Numbered from the stretch's first letter, positions 11,901 to 23,483 are shown. The stretch: 64,000 bases of DNA from Dactylorhiza incarnata (GCA_033032865.1 JAWHQI010000040.1:9159001-9223000), one strand, 5' to 3'. A program made the numbers and translations. The notes: generated by a model not told the origin, from the letters alone.

Positions 11901-12080
11901 AGCAGGACTAAACATATAGAGATAAGGTATCATTTCATTAGAGAGCATGTAGAATGTAAAGATGTATGCCTTGAATTTGTCCCCACTAACAAACAAGTTG
12001 CTGACATCATTATAAAGCCATTGGATGAGGCAAAGTTTAATGATTTTAAAATTGAGCTTGACATGATGAATGTAGAATAG
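8939..12080 (+). pseudogene. C: pol pseudogene (PR-INT-RT-RH)
   Basis: Domain order is that of copia: protease near 8972, GAG_pre-integrase (9138-9455), integrase core (9475-10110), reverse transcriptase (10495-11220) and RNase H (11331-12080). Damage is visible at active sites. The protease Asp codon is TAC (8981-8983). The first integrase Asp is Glu (MELFGP), the second Asp is lost, and the Glu of the ERRNRT segment remains. The RT box reads YFDD. Frameshifts occur near 9380-9460 and 11215, and stops at 10108, 10489, 10936 and 11589. RNase H ends at TAG 12078. The product would have been the replication polyprotein; this copy is inactive. Confidence 0.9.
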
Positions 12081-12170
12081 ATCTTTTTCTGCCAATTTGT
12101 ATGTCTTGCTCATGATGTTATTCCCTAGCTTTAATATAGCATGTAATCATATATAAAAAACTTTGATAGG
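12081..12170 (+). other. C: start of the pol-ORF3 spacer
   Basis: About 90 AT-rich bases follow the pol stop before the sequence switches to inverted ORF3 sequence of B. The junction has no LTR end, so the left side of the B/D block was lost by deletion. No gene is seen. Confidence 0.4.
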
Positions 12171-12267
12171 AGTGAAATAGGCCCATAATGGACTTAAAGT
12201 TCTCTGAGGCATCATTGAATGGGTCCACATCTACGTCAAAGCCAGAATTGACCTTGGGAGGAGCCAT
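12171..12267 (-). pseudogene. B: first codons of ORF3
   Basis: The minus-strand ATG at 12265-12267 opens a frame that begins like ORF3 of D (34845-34847), with a shared NSGFDVDVD segment that also resembles the start of ORF3 in F. A tract ending TTGATTGCAG (minus, ending at 12287) lies 20 bases upstream of the ATG and resembles a 3' splice site. The frame is cut off at the junction with C after about 30 codons. Confidence 0.6.
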
Positions 12268-12289
12268 CTATCTTTTAGTGAAGTGCCTG

Positions 12290-13075
12290 CAATCAAAGAA
12301 GAAAGAAAGAAGGAGAAGGGAGAAAATAAGAGACCTGCAGAAACAGAGAGTTTGAGAGGTGCAAGAGTGCAGGGGAAGTAGAGAAACAGAGAGCTCGAGA
12401 GCAAGAAGAGAAAATTCAGAAGCATCAATAATTTGACGACAAAGTTGCTTAAAGAAGATGATTCGTCGCAACTTAAGGTTGTTGTCGACGCACCATCGAC
12501 TAGGTTAATAATTATCGCGCCAAAATATGTCTAAGCAGCTTCTAGAAGTGAAACAGCGCGCGCTTGATATGTCAATGCTGCGTCGAATTGAAATCGACGC
12601 AACTTCGTGATTATTTCACAATAATTGAGTCGATGTGAGTATATCAACGTTGCGTCTGGTAGAAATCGACGCGGTGTCGAGTTTCTTACATCAACTGTTA
12701 TGTCGACGCATGCGTCGATAGGAAATCGACGATGCATCGAATTATATTCGAATTGTCTATCCTTGTAGCTTTAAAAGCTAACGTTGAGTAGAACTCGACG
12801 ATGCGTAGAATTCTATTCGACGCAACTCTGATTCAACAGTTCTATTTTTCTTAGAAAAATCTTGTTGTTTTTCAGCAATGGTCTAAGTTTGAAAATTGTG
12901 GTTATAATATTAATTTTATGAACTATTAGTGGACAGAGGGATTTTGAGGAGAAGCTACTCCCTTTGACCATGTATAGTTCTTTATTCTGGAATTTAGATC
13001 TTCCTTCCCCTTTCATCTTCTCCTATGGGGAACCCCAAGTATCCCTACACAAGTAACTCAAACATTAGAGGGTAT
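12290..13075 (-). promoter_or_regulatory. B: TCGA-rich spacer between gag and ORF3
   Basis: This stretch has no long ORF with a recognisable product. At 12480-12830 it holds a dozen or more TCGAC or GTCGA words on both strands, like the U3 of the same family's LTR. The part next to gag (12830-13075) is collinear with 35400-35650 of D. It may act as a promoter or leader for ORF3; this is inferred from position and motif content only. Confidence 0.4.
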
Positions 13076-14350
13076 TCAGTTCATCTTGGGCCCTTTTCTT
13101 TTACCATTGTAGGATGTTATGTAAGAGTATGATGGTATTATATGATATTCCTTAGGGTGGTAGAGTATTGGTTTGTTTGACCATTGCTTATAATCTTGGT
13201 TATTTAAGTTTGCATAAAATACATTGTGATTTAGTAAATTTGTTGAATGCCTAATGATTTTTGGTATGATCTTAGGCTTTTGAATGTGGTTATTTGATTT
13301 CTCTGAGATATTTTTCCCTACATTTATCTTCTCGCTATTTGGATGTATTCTATTAAAGATAGTGACTTTATCAGGATTATTATTATCTTGATTCTCAGTT
13401 TATTCACTCCTCTCACTTGGTTGATAATCACTAGGTCTAATAAATCTAACAAGATTTTTCCAGGCTGGTCTACTAGTGATTTCAGTGCTAGTGAGGGGTC
13501 TGCTCCTAGACCTAGATGCTTAAATCTCATGGAGAGATTTTGTGTGATATCTTTGAGCTTTTAACTCCTCGCATTGAGTGAGTCCTCAAAGGATTTTGCC
13601 TTTGTAAGCTCTTCCTTTAGTGTTAGGTTTTCAGCATTTACTTCATCTATTTGTTTTTAACTCTCCCATCTCAATCCTAGGTTAATTATCATATATCCTT
13701 TCATTTTTCAGTTCGTTTAACTCTGTCCTAAGTATTTTTATTTGATTTTCTGCCTCTAATTGATCTTGGCAGAACTCTTTAAAGCAGGTTTTAAATTCAT
13801 TGGAAGAGAAATCAAAATTATCAAAATATGATACCTGATCTTCTTCATTATCTAAGGAGGCCTCCAAAGCCATCAGACAGACTTCTTCAGTCTTTGTTTC
13901 CTCCTCACTTTCCGAGGAACTGTTGAAGCTGGATTCAGTGTCACTACAGGTTTCAGCAACAAATCCTCTCTATTTCTTCTTATCCTCCTTTAAATTTGAG
14001 CTTCCCTCAACTGAACTTGAGAGAGAATCCCAGATTTCCTTAGCTGACTAACATTCAGCCAATGTCTGGAATATGTCATCTGACATAGTTGATGCTAGAA
14101 TGTTCATAACCTGAGCATAGCAGGCCTTTACTTTCTTCTCAGGTTCAGTCCATTCAGGTCTGGGAATAAGTTCTTGTGTCACAGTCGCATCTGCACCTTT
14201 CCTAAGTGGTGCTGGAGGACCTGACATAATGACTTCAAATATATCTTCATCAATAGAGTTCATATAAAGCTTTATTCTGGCTTTCCAGAGTGTAAACTTA
14301 TTTAAGTTACACACTGGTGGTTCTATTGATGCATAATCCTTAGAACTCAT
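13076..14350 (-). pseudogene. B: gag pseudogene
   Basis: The frame starts at ATG 14350 with the copia Gag N-terminus (PPVCNLNKFTLWKARIKLYM), continues through a UBN2-like part and a glutamate-rich stretch to a coiled-coil-like region, and ends with the KGPKMN stop at 13076. Stops and frameshifts break it at about 14048, near 13970 and downstream. It is close to gag of D. No zinc knuckle was found, so the central part of Gag appears deleted compared with F. Confidence 0.8.
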
Positions 14351-14443
14351 TTTATTTTAAATAAGTTTTAATTAATTTAAAAATGAATAAATGAGAATAA
14401 GGGATCTTTTGATCAAGGTGTTAACCTTTTAATGATGAACCTC

Positions 14444-14457
14444 TCTTTGATACCAAT
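14444..14457 (-). other. B: primer-binding site
   Basis: The minus strand reads ATTGGTATCAAAG directly after the LTR end CTTTCA. This matches the 3' end of initiator Met tRNA with one change. Confidence 0.75.
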
Positions 14458-15450
14458 TGAAAGTGCACAGTGTGCCTTTGAGTATACTCTAGAGGGGGGT
14501 GAATAGAGATTTAAAAATATTTTCTATCCTATTTGTGCGCACACAATTAAAACACTAAGTGTTATGCTTCAACAATACCAAACACAGAATAAAATAAATG
14601 TTGTTAATGTAAAGCAGAAAAACTATAAGCTATATGGGACAACACATAAAATTAACACACACAGAAGACACAAGATTATTATAGAGGTTCCCCAAAATGT
14701 GGGTAGTCCTCTCTTCTACCACCCTGGTAGGATTGCACAACCTGTGTCTGAGTCTTTTGATAAGGAGACTCTCAGAACCAAAGATCTTTTGATATGGAGA
14801 TCTTGAACCACTCAGATCATTTGATAAGGAGAGCTTGAACCACTCAGATATTTTGATAAGGAGATCTTGAACCACCAAAACATTTGGAAGAGGGATTCAT
14901 AAAACTCTGTACAGTTGAGGAAATTGAAAGAAGAAAGAAGATGGAGAAGAGGAATTTTGTTCTCAGAATTCTGTAGAAACTTTCAGCTTCTATTTTTCTC
15001 TTCAATGAATTTGTTAATGATGAACCCTTGCTTATGATTATGATGATTTGCAAGGGTTATATTCTTCAGATCCTTTTGTATATCTGTTGCTTGCAATCTG
15101 GCTGCTATATGATGTTGATGAAGAAGCAGCTCTGTTTTCTGTTCTGAGAGAGAGCACTTGTTTTCTCTTTTCCTTGTTAGGGTTCCAAGAGGAAGAAGAA
15201 TAAGTGGGAACCCTAATCGATAAGTTGTAGCATATTGTAAGGAATGCTCTTCATTTTCCTCTCTTCTCATCCTATTTATTATCCATGATTAATTTTGAAT
15301 TATTTTCCTCTTTTGGATTGTCCTGAAAAGGCATAGTCTTGGACAATTAATCTTTCTTTCTTCTTTTTGTTCACGACCTGTCTACCAGCTGTTTGAGTAC
15401 ATTCCAAGAAAGCTTTTCCTGTCTTCTTGAATGCTCCTCTCCATTCTAAG
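14458..15450 (-). repeat. B/D shared LTR, U5-R side
   Basis: This is the left part of one LTR; the remainder is at 32162-32828, and together they are the same length as the LTR at 37037-38683. Features read on minus: R/U5 hairpin block (14680-14738) and four CTCCTTATCAAAAGATC-type repeats (14752-14880). The split is at 15446-15450 (CTAAG), the TSD of gypsy element I. Confidence 0.85.
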
Positions 15451-17174
15451 TGATAAGTAGTATTGATATAACTTTTTAATCGAAATTTTTGTAATTATTT
15501 AATATGAATTTTTCTTTTTCATGTCAATTTTAGGTTATAAGTAGTACTTTTGTAATTTTCATTCTAACTTAGCTTAATTTCACTTTTTTGTAGAATTTTG
15601 GACAATTGAGAAAATTTGTATTACACGACCCCCAGTCACGCCCGTGACCATGTAACTTGAATACCAGTCCAGAATTGATGTCACGCAGTTTGAGCTCGTC
15701 CATAGCAAGTCACGCCCCCAGTCACGCCTGTGACCTGGGGTGTGTAAACATAGGATCCTGCCATCAGTGTTGCCATCGAGAAGAGGAGATGTCGTCGAGA
15801 AGTCAACCTATGTCACGCTCGTGACCAAGAAGTCACGCCCATGACATTGGCACACGATCTCTGTTTTCCGCTGCGCCGAAATCTAGACCCACTCCGCATT
15901 TAATGAAGCTGCCAGATTGCACGCCCGTGACCAATATTACAAGGGCGCATAATGCCCTTTTCCGCCGCGCCGCACGCAAGATCCATGCCGCTGTCAGAGC
16001 TTAGATGAACAGTGCATACACTCCCCCCCCCCCCCAGTCACGCCCGTGACCGGGGGCATGTAACTTGGAATTTTTTTCCTATAAATTCCAGAGCTCTCCT
16101 TGAGTCCAAGGTTCAAAAATTTCGAGAGGGGGAGGTGCTGCTAGAGCTGTTAGTAATCTTTTTCATGTTTCTTTCATGTTTCTCCCTTATATGTTCTCTC
16201 TTTTTCTTCCTTTCATGAAATGTTCTAGTTTCCTTTTAATGCAATAGTTTCTTAAGCTTGTAATCCTTACATTTTCTAGCATTGTAATCTTGGTTAAGGC
16301 TTGTAATAGTTTTTTTTATTTCAATAAAAATTAGTTTTGTTTTCTTCAATTCTCTTTCTCTTTTAATTAGCTTTTCTTCATGCAATTTTATCTTACTCTC
16401 TTTTCCCCCTCCACCATGATTAAGTAATTCTCATTAGTGCTCGATCGAAATGATCCGAGGATGAGATAATCAAGTTATGATTTTATAAGCTCTCTTTTTC
16501 TGTTTTTTAAACACTTGAATTACCCTTTGATTTTAACTAGTGATGCCATATTTTTGATGTATGGTTTTTGCTTAGGTTTTCATACTTAGCTAGCCAAGAG
16601 GCTCAAAGTATGAATTGATTACTCAAGGGGAAAGAGAGTTACACGCACCGCTCGAGAGAGGATGACGTAAATATCCCGGATTTGAGTCAAATCCAATGGT
16701 GGGGTTCACAGCGTAAAGCAAGTTTTAGGTAATCGATTATAGGATGAGAGTCTGGTTAATTTTTCCTAAACTTAGTTGGGCATTAACCTCGAGAGAGGCA
16801 TGTTCAAGCTTCGGGAACCTCCACGGTCAAGTAGTTTAATTAAAACGGAATTAGATTTATTTTTCTTTCACTTGATTATTCTCGCTCCAAGGTGATTTTA
16901 GATTGAACACTAATCTTTTTACCATCGTTTAAACCCTACTTTTAGTTTGCAAATTCTTTTAGCTAAGTAAAACAAAACCTCAAAAATTTAATTGATAAGA
17001 TAATAGTGATTTTTCCTCAAAGTAGAAGTAATCAACGCGCCCCGTGGAATACGACCTTGGTATTTCTAAATAACCTATATTATAGACGATAAGGTACACT
17101 TGCCTTTATCGGATATAGTTTTGGAAAACATCTTTAACCCTTCGCTTAACTAAAACCACTGAATTTCTATACCA
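15451..17174 (+). repeat. I: 5' LTR
   Basis: TG...CA LTR of 1.7 kb. The U3 (about 15630-16050) holds several copies of the inverted repeat GTCACGCCCGTGAC or one-base variants. A 13-C run lies at 16023-16035. A TATA box (TATAAATT) lies at 16080-16087, just downstream of the palindromes. The same order is found in the 3' LTR. Confidence 0.9.
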
Positions 17175-17200
17175 AGTTTTTGGCGCCGTTCCCGGGGACT
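17175..17200 (+). other. I: primer-binding site
   Basis: TTTTTGGCGCCGTTCCCGGGGA follows the LTR end after two bases. TGGCGCCGTTGCCGGGGA is the PBS context of Athila and Tat gypsy elements; one base differs here. Confidence 0.85.
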
Positions 17201-17517
17201 TTGCATAGATATTTTGAAAAGAGGATAGCTATTAATTTTATTATGTTATTTTATTTTTACTTGTTCTAATTTCGAAAGTCTTAAGTGTGAAATTTTAATC
17301 TTGGATAGGGACGTTTGGGTTATCATCCCATCACGCCTCCTAGTACTGGTGAGAACCATTCACAGGGTATACCTCGAGAAGTCCAAGACTAACTTAATCC
17401 GTCTAAAAGAAAAAAAATATTTATAATAATCAAGTTTTCCTCTTTCTTTAATTTTAGTTTTATTATTCTCTCTTTTCTCTTTTTCTCTTTCTTCTTTCTC
17501 TTTGTACTTTTTAGTGT
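17201..17517 (+). other. I: leader upstream of gag
   Basis: Non-coding leader. The block 17296-17393 recurs at 29161-29262 in the 3' tail of the same element. Otherwise it is T-rich DNA with no ORF. Confidence 0.5.
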
Positions 17518-17536
17518 ATGATCCTAGGTAGCACTT
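17518..17536 (+). pseudogene. I: gag start, split by J
   Basis: ATG at 17518 opens six codons before the TSD CACTT of J (17532-17536). The same frame resumes at 23484 after the second CACTT. The reading frame is consistent across the insertion, which fixes both the gag start and the insertion site. Confidence 0.75.
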
Positions 17537-18900
17537 TGATGCGCAAATGTTGGCACACCGCTATAGGCGGTAGCAAGACTGCGGCACGAAATGGCAGTGT
17601 ACCGATCGTTCAAGTAATATAAAATATGGGAGTGAATCCCCAAGTATCGATCTCGAAGGAACACAGTAAGATGGAGTTTACTATTGAGGAAGGACTTGAG
17701 ATTGAAGTCCTTTAGTCGGATGTAACGCGGAGGGGAATGATTTGGTTTTGGAAAATAAAGGAAAGCAACTTAAACTACTCCTATTCAGGCCTTGAGCGCA
17801 CTGCTTCGCTAGGCGGGATGGAAACTACGTAGGCCTTGAACGCACTACTTCGCAAGGGCGGATGGACGAGAAGGCTTGTGGATGGAATGGTTCGCACCGG
17901 CGGAGTCGGGGTGTACACGGGCCGTTAGCACCGCTTAGCTTGGCGGATGGAAGAGTAGGCTCACGGAATGAAATCGATAAAATGAATGACAATAGCGCAC
18001 CTCATACACATGAATAAATCAAAAGGAATTTCATAAAGATGAAATAAACGTTACAGATCTAGATTTATCATGCTCTTCATCCACAAAATATAGAGTTTAG
18101 CATACAAACATCATTTCGAAAGAGTAAAGAGTAAGAGATTCGACCAACTCCGAAGCCTTGCTGGGATTCATGGTTGGAATTGCTGGGTTGTCAATCCGCG
18201 TCCAAGCTCGGTCCTCAACTGCGTCCGGGGTAAAGGAGGGATGTCACTTCCTCCCAATGGCCCGTCTTCTTCGTGTCACGACCCGGTGATGTACAATGCT
18301 CTTCAAACCTTCCTTGATGATGAAAGTAAGATCCAATCTCTTCCTTGAAGTCCCTAGATGAAGAGAGGAGACTTAGAACGAAAAAACGCAAAAAACGGTG
18401 CTGGAAAAGACCTAGAAACGAAGAGATTCCGACTGTTTTCGTGGAGCAGCTATTTATAGACTGGTGTAGATTTTTGTTCATGCACGACAAAACGCATGAC
18501 CGTGCGTAAAAACGCACGATCAAATCCAGAATGCTGTTTTGGGCCATAAATGAATGCGCACGATCGCAGCCGACCGTGCGTCAAGAAAACGCACGACCGT
18601 GTGATTCATGCAGGCATGAAATCTGGGCAATATGGATGTTCTACCCACCTGCACAACACCAAATAGCAATCACACAGCTGGGAAAACACCTCCAGCAACA
18701 TCATTATATCATAAAAAGAATGGGGAGCACAATGTGCTTACCCCCAACCATAAAGCGTGCAATTGCACATCGAAACGGGCCTAAAAGTGCACATAGCATG
18801 TAATATCAAATATGAACGAAAACATGCCTAATGTGTAGTGCAAAGACTAGATAATCGGCCCAGATGAGTCCATAAATGTGTATATAATTGGGACTCATCA
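17537..18900 (-). repeat. J: 3' LTR
   Basis: On minus it starts TGATGAGTCC and ends GCATCA. A TATA box (TATAAATAG) lies at plus 18450-18459. Inverted CGCACGACCGTGCG-type words lie in the U3 (18480-18600). The U5 side has GCACTRCTTCGC and GGCGGATGG repeats (17790-17945). Confidence 0.9.
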
Positions 18901-18916
18901 CACCCCCAGACTTACC
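18901..18916 (-). other. J: polypurine tract
   Basis: The minus strand reads GGTAAGTCTGGGGGTG directly before the LTR start TGATGAG, a typical gypsy PPT. Confidence 0.8.
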
Positions 18917-20915
18917 TATTTGCGCGTCCCGAGCAAACTATCTCTTACGTGGACAAGAAAAACATAAGCTGACATAGAAATTGTAAAGCGGAGTATAATG
19001 CGAAGTCGCATGCTCATGCGCGTAGAAATACAGTAGACAATATTCCTAATTATACATATTAGTTTATACTTTTCTAGGAGCGTATTTATATATTACATTT
19101 ACTCAAAAAGTGAATCACAATGAATCATAAGGTCGTACATAGGAAGAAAGTAAACTGAACGCCGAGGTGAGCATTGCCAAAGATCGGGGCTCGAGACAAC
19201 CTCCATTGAAATCCATCAATGTCGGTGACCATAAGCTTGCCCGTTCGCACTGCCTCCACGGCACAGGTTTGACTCAAATGCGTGAATCAATAGGACTTTA
19301 GGTTTTAGATGAGGCTTGGGTTTAGGTGAGGTATACAATGATAAAAACGACGGCTCAAGCACAAAACCCAAATGAGCTAGCACAGAAAACTATCCTCAAG
19401 CACCACAAAAAGACACACGGGTAGACCACACCCCCAGACTTGGACTTGACTACATGGGTGTGTGCACCGCCTACTCCCAATCATAAATTTATACAAAAAG
19501 ATTTTTCACTTAAGCTCATCTCTTTTTCTTTTCTTCTCACTCTTTTTTTTTCTTTTTCTTATTTTCTTTTTTCTTTTCTTTTCTTTCCAAAACATATTCA
19601 GCAAAATGAGCGATGATGCGCATCCATATTTTCACAAAAATATCACAACATCAACACCCCAATCATGAAAATAATAAACAACTAAAGCTCAAATTTAGGT
19701 GTGCAACTAGGATTGGCTTTTAGGCTTTGGTGAGATAAAAGTGGGGCTGAATCAAAGAAAGGGTAGGCACAACTGGGCTAACGAGGATAAGATGATAGGA
19801 ATGGCTCAAAAGCTCAACCGGGCCAAAGTGATGGCCTATATCACATTCACGCAATTGACTAACCATATACTCATGCTTCAAAAGTCGCTTGGGGCAAGTT
19901 CTTAGCCACTGAGAAAGATAATCCTTTCTCCCGACTCGGGCAAAACAAGGCTAACGAACGTCTACACACATTCCTATGCTACAGTTTGATTCACACCAGA
20001 TTCACCAATTTTTGAGTAAAGTAAACAATATCTACGCAAATAGAAAGATATAAACTAAAAGCATAAAAAGAAATTGAATCTACACAACTTTCTATGCGAG
20101 ACATGAGCACTTGACTAGGAGCACTCCAGGAGTCAACATTTTACTCTGCCTCATAATCCTAAGCCAGCACAATGATTTTTCAAATCACACGAAGAGACAA
20201 ATTCGACTCACTACGTGCTAACGGATAAGTGCGCGCTCATGTGGGTGTTGTGGTGTGCAATGAGCAATACTAAATAAATGAAATTGAAATACTTCTAGCA
20301 TGCAGTGCAATAGTGCACGTGAGCGAGTAAACAAAACTACTCTCCCTCAGACTTAAACTAAACAATCTAATGCAAAATATGACTATAAAATTCAGAATAA
20401 ATCTAGGGAAAGAGAGTACCCAATGCTCAGCAAGTGAGCATACCAGAAGATTGGCGTTTAAATCTAGACCTAGCTGCAGCATCCATCCAGAAGAACACCT
20501 GCAGGGGTCAGCTCCGCAAAAACAAAAGAAAATATACAAACTAAAATAAAGTAAAACTAACTAAACAAACTAGATAAACTGAAATTGCAAGAAAAGTAAG
20601 ATAACTGCTTGGGTTATTGTCCTCCCAGCATGACTTATTCAAATTTAAAACAGTTCTAGCTAATGAGAGTATGAAAAAGGAAATGAATAGGTAACTGTTC
20701 TAATATGTGTGTCGGTAGCGGGTACCGATACGGCGACAGAACAGTTACCCCTCTACCTAAATAATAATACCTGCTTAACACAGGTAGAGGAAATAGGAAG
20801 TAAGAAGAGGAGGAAAGCTGGTCCTCACTCGTCTCACCATAAAATAAATCCTTGCCCAGCAAGGTGTCATCTCCATGGAGGCAGCAGGAGGAGAAGGCAA
20901 TGAGTGGAGCTTCCT
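18917..20915 (-). other. J: non-coding internal tail
   Basis: About 2 kb without a convincing ORF. A pyrimidine-rich (CTTTT)n tract lies at 19515-19590 on plus. The 90- to 110-codon ORFs here show no family features. In an autonomous element this would be pol. Confidence 0.5.
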
Positions 20916-21896
20916 CTACAGAGGGGGATCAACCTCCTCACATAAGAGAATGCTCTCATCATTGACTTGAGCATCATGCTCCAAGTCCTCCTGGGTTACC
21001 TGTGGAGGCTCAACCTTCAGAGGCTCAGATAGAGAAAGGGGATCAAGAAATAAATAAGAAGAAGAACATGAATAAAAATCAATCGGGGGAGTGATCCCGG
21101 TCTCACTCCCATCAGGTTGGGAAAGTAAAATAATGTTTGCATTGTCATCAATGCAACAAGGTTCGACGGGATCAACAGTGGCCATGCCCAAGAGTTGGAG
21201 TTCCTCCACCGGTGCTGAGGAAAGCTCCTCTTCTACTAGAAGGTTGTCCTCCTCCATAGGAGCAGGCATAACACATAGATCGCCAGCCTCATCCTGCGAC
21301 ACATCCTCAACAATGTCGTCAGAGACGAATGTAGTATGCACAACAGGGGGAGGAATAGTGCTTGGATAAATGTCAAGCACCAATTCTTCACAAAGAATCG
21401 AATCAACACATAGTGATATATGCACAGGGGAGATGGGCTCAGTCATGTCAGAGCCTGGATCAGCCACACATTTGGTGACTGTGTCCACATCATACCCTTC
21501 AAAGCTTGAAGGTGAAATGGGCACATAACCAGATGTTGAAGGTGTGCTGCCAGAAGTAGGAGTCGGGACAATCCGGATATCCGGCTCGTCATCCTCGTCC
21601 AATTGGCGAAGGAATGCAGCACAATACTTCAAGGCATGATCCATGCTCTGACAAAACAAGCACTGCCTTGCGGGCTTCTTTGGCACAGCAGGAGCTGAAG
21701 CCGAAAAGAAGTGTGACGGTAAAGGCTCGGCAGAATAGCCATAGGACTTACGCGCACCATATGGAGTACCAGACGAAGTCGGTGCTCCATATGCTGGGCC
21801 TTGAGGGCTAGGGCTATTATCTCCCGATGGGCATCTATCACTAGCATGAGAAATATCTCCACACCAACGGCATTGAATATTAAATGAAGCCCACAT
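20916..21896 (-). CDS. J: double zinc-knuckle protein, 326 aa
   Basis: Two well-formed CX2CX4HX4C knuckles lie at about residues 9-22 (CRWCGDISHASDRC) and 79-92 (CLFCQSMDHALKYC), separated by a Gly/Ser/Pro/Tyr-rich linker. Everything after residue 95 is acidic and Ser/Pro-rich with no known domain. CCHC knuckles bind nucleic acid in retroviral and retrotransposon nucleocapsids, so RNA binding or packaging is the likely role. The capsid part of Gag, protease and pol are absent. The frame is intact with ATG at 21896; an upstream start in the PBS-proximal leader was not seen. It could be a nucleocapsid remnant under selection for packaging or a captured host zinc-knuckle gene; the sequence alone does not decide. 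Confidence 0.65.
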   Translation of the reverse strand: MWASFNIQCRWCGDISHASDRCPSGDNSPSPQGPAYGAPTSSGTPYGARKSYGYSAEPLPSHFFSASAPAVPKKPARQCLFCQSMDHALKYCAAFLRQLDEDDEPDIRIVPTPTSGSTPSTSGYVPISPSSFEGYDVDTVTKCVADPGSDMTEPISPVHISLCVDSILCEELVLDIYPSTIPPPVVHTTFVSDDIVEDVSQDEAGDLCVMPAPMEEDNLLVEEELSSAPVEELQLLGMATVDPVEPCCIDDNANIILLSQPDGSETGITPPIDFYSCSSSYLFLDPLSLSEPLKVEPPQVTQEDLEHDAQVNDESILLCEEVDPPL

Positions 21897-22085
21897 AGTG
21901 TGAAGATAAAATGATTCAAAATAGAAACACTATTGTGCAAAATACTACACCTAACAAAAATTTACTAGAGCAACCTAATATAAACAGTAAAATAGAATAA
22001 GAAGAAATAAAATAAAAGGATGCAATACACAAATGGAAGGGCTTTAATCTCTAATTCTCCCACTCCAGAAAACTCACACGTCTGT

Positions 22086-22111
22086 GTTCCCCGACAACGG
22101 CGCCAAAAACT
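22086..22111 (-). other. J: primer-binding site
   Basis: The minus strand reads AGTTTTTGGCGCCGTTGTCG directly after the LTR end GCATCA. It belongs to the same PBS class as element I. Confidence 0.85.
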
Positions 22112-23478
22112 TGATGCGCAAATCTTAGCACATCGCTATAGGCGATAGCAAGACTGCGGCACGAAACGGTAGTGTACCAATCGTTCAAGTAATATAAAAT
22201 GTGGGAGTGAATCCCCAAGTATCTATCTCGAAGGAACACAGTAAGGTGGAGTTTACTATTGAGGAAGGACTTGAGATTGAAGTCCTTTAGTCGGATGTAA
22301 CGCGGATGGGAATAATTTGGTTTTGGAAAATAAAGGAAAGCAACTTAAACTACTCCTATGCAATCCTTGAGTGCACTGTTTCGCTAGGCGGGATGGAAAC
22401 TACGTAGGCCTTGAACGCACTACTTCGCAAGGGCGGATGGACGAGAAGGCTTGCGGATGGAATGGTTCGCACCGGCGGAGTCGGGGTGGATTACAGGGGT
22501 CATTAGCAGCGCTTAGCTTGGAGGATGGAAGAGTAGGCTCACGGAATGAAATCGATAAAATGAATGACAATAGCGCACCTCATACACATGAACAAATCAA
22601 AAGGAATTTCATAAAGATGAAATAAACGTTACAGATCCAAATTTATCATGCTCTTCATCCACAAAATATAGAGTTTAGCATACAAACATCATTTCGAAAG
22701 AGTAAAGAGTAAGAGATTCGACCGACTCCGAAGCCTTGCTGGGATTCACGGTTGGAATCGCTGGGTTGTCAATCTGCGTCCAAGCTCGGTCCTCAACTGT
22801 GTCCGGGGTAAAGGAGGGTTGTCACTTCCTCCCAATGGCCCGTCTTTTTCGTGTCACGACCCGGTGATGTCCAATGCTCTTCAAACCTTCCTTGATGATG
22901 AAATTAAGATCCAATCTCTTCCTTGAAGTCCCTAGATGAAGAGAGGAGGCTTAGAATGAAAAAAACGCAAAAAACGGCGCTGGAAAAGACCTAGAAACGA
23001 AGAGATTCCGACTATTTTCGTGGAGCAGCTATTTATAGACAGGTGCAGATTTTTGTTCATGCACGACCAAACGCATGACAGTGCGTAAAAACGCTCGATC
23101 AAATCCAAAATGCTGTTTTGGGCCATAAATGAACGCGCACGATCGCAGCTGACCGTGCGTCAAGAAAACACACGACCGTGCGATTCATGCAAGCATGAAA
23201 TCTGGGCAATATGGATGTTCTACCCACCTGCACAAACCAAATAGCAATCACACAGCTGGGAAAATACCTCCAGCAACATCATAATATCATTAAAAGAATG
23301 GGGAGCACAATGTGTTTACCCCCAACCATAAAGCGTGCAATTGCACATCGAAACAGGCCTAAAAGTGCACATAGCATGGAATATCAAATATGAACGAAAA
23401 CATGCCTAAAGTGTAGTGCAAAGACTTGATAATCGGCCCAGATGAGTCCATAAATGTGTATATAATTGGGACTCATCA
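22112..23478 (-). repeat. J: 5' LTR
   Basis: Copy of 17537-18900 with scattered substitutions and a TATA box at plus 23030-23039. The mismatch density is higher than between the LTRs of F, so J is older than F. Confidence 0.9.
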
Positions 23479-23483
23479 CACTT

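Larger units (their letters stand above)
12171..14457 (-). mobile_element. B: internal region of a pol-less copia, truncated
   Basis: On the minus strand this reads PBS, gag, TCGA-rich spacer and the first codons of ORF3, and then stops abruptly at about 12171. It is collinear with D (34757-37036) throughout, including the absence of pol at the same place. It shares its 5' LTR (14458-15450 plus 32162-32828) with D, which uses the same LTR as its 3' LTR. Confidence 0.8.
17537..23478 (-). mobile_element. J: non-autonomous gypsy-type element
   Basis: Direct LTRs 17537-18900 and 22112-23478 have a perfect TSD CACTT (17532-17536 and 23479-23483). Read on the minus strand, the PBS (TTTTTGGCGCCGTTGTCGGGGA, 22086-22111) and the PPT (AAGTCTGGGGG, 18901-18916) are both in place, so it could have moved with help. 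Its 3.2 kb internal region encodes one protein with two CCHC zinc knuckles and no pol. The PBS class is the same as that of its host I, which makes an Athila/Tat-type element a plausible helper. Confidence 0.9.
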
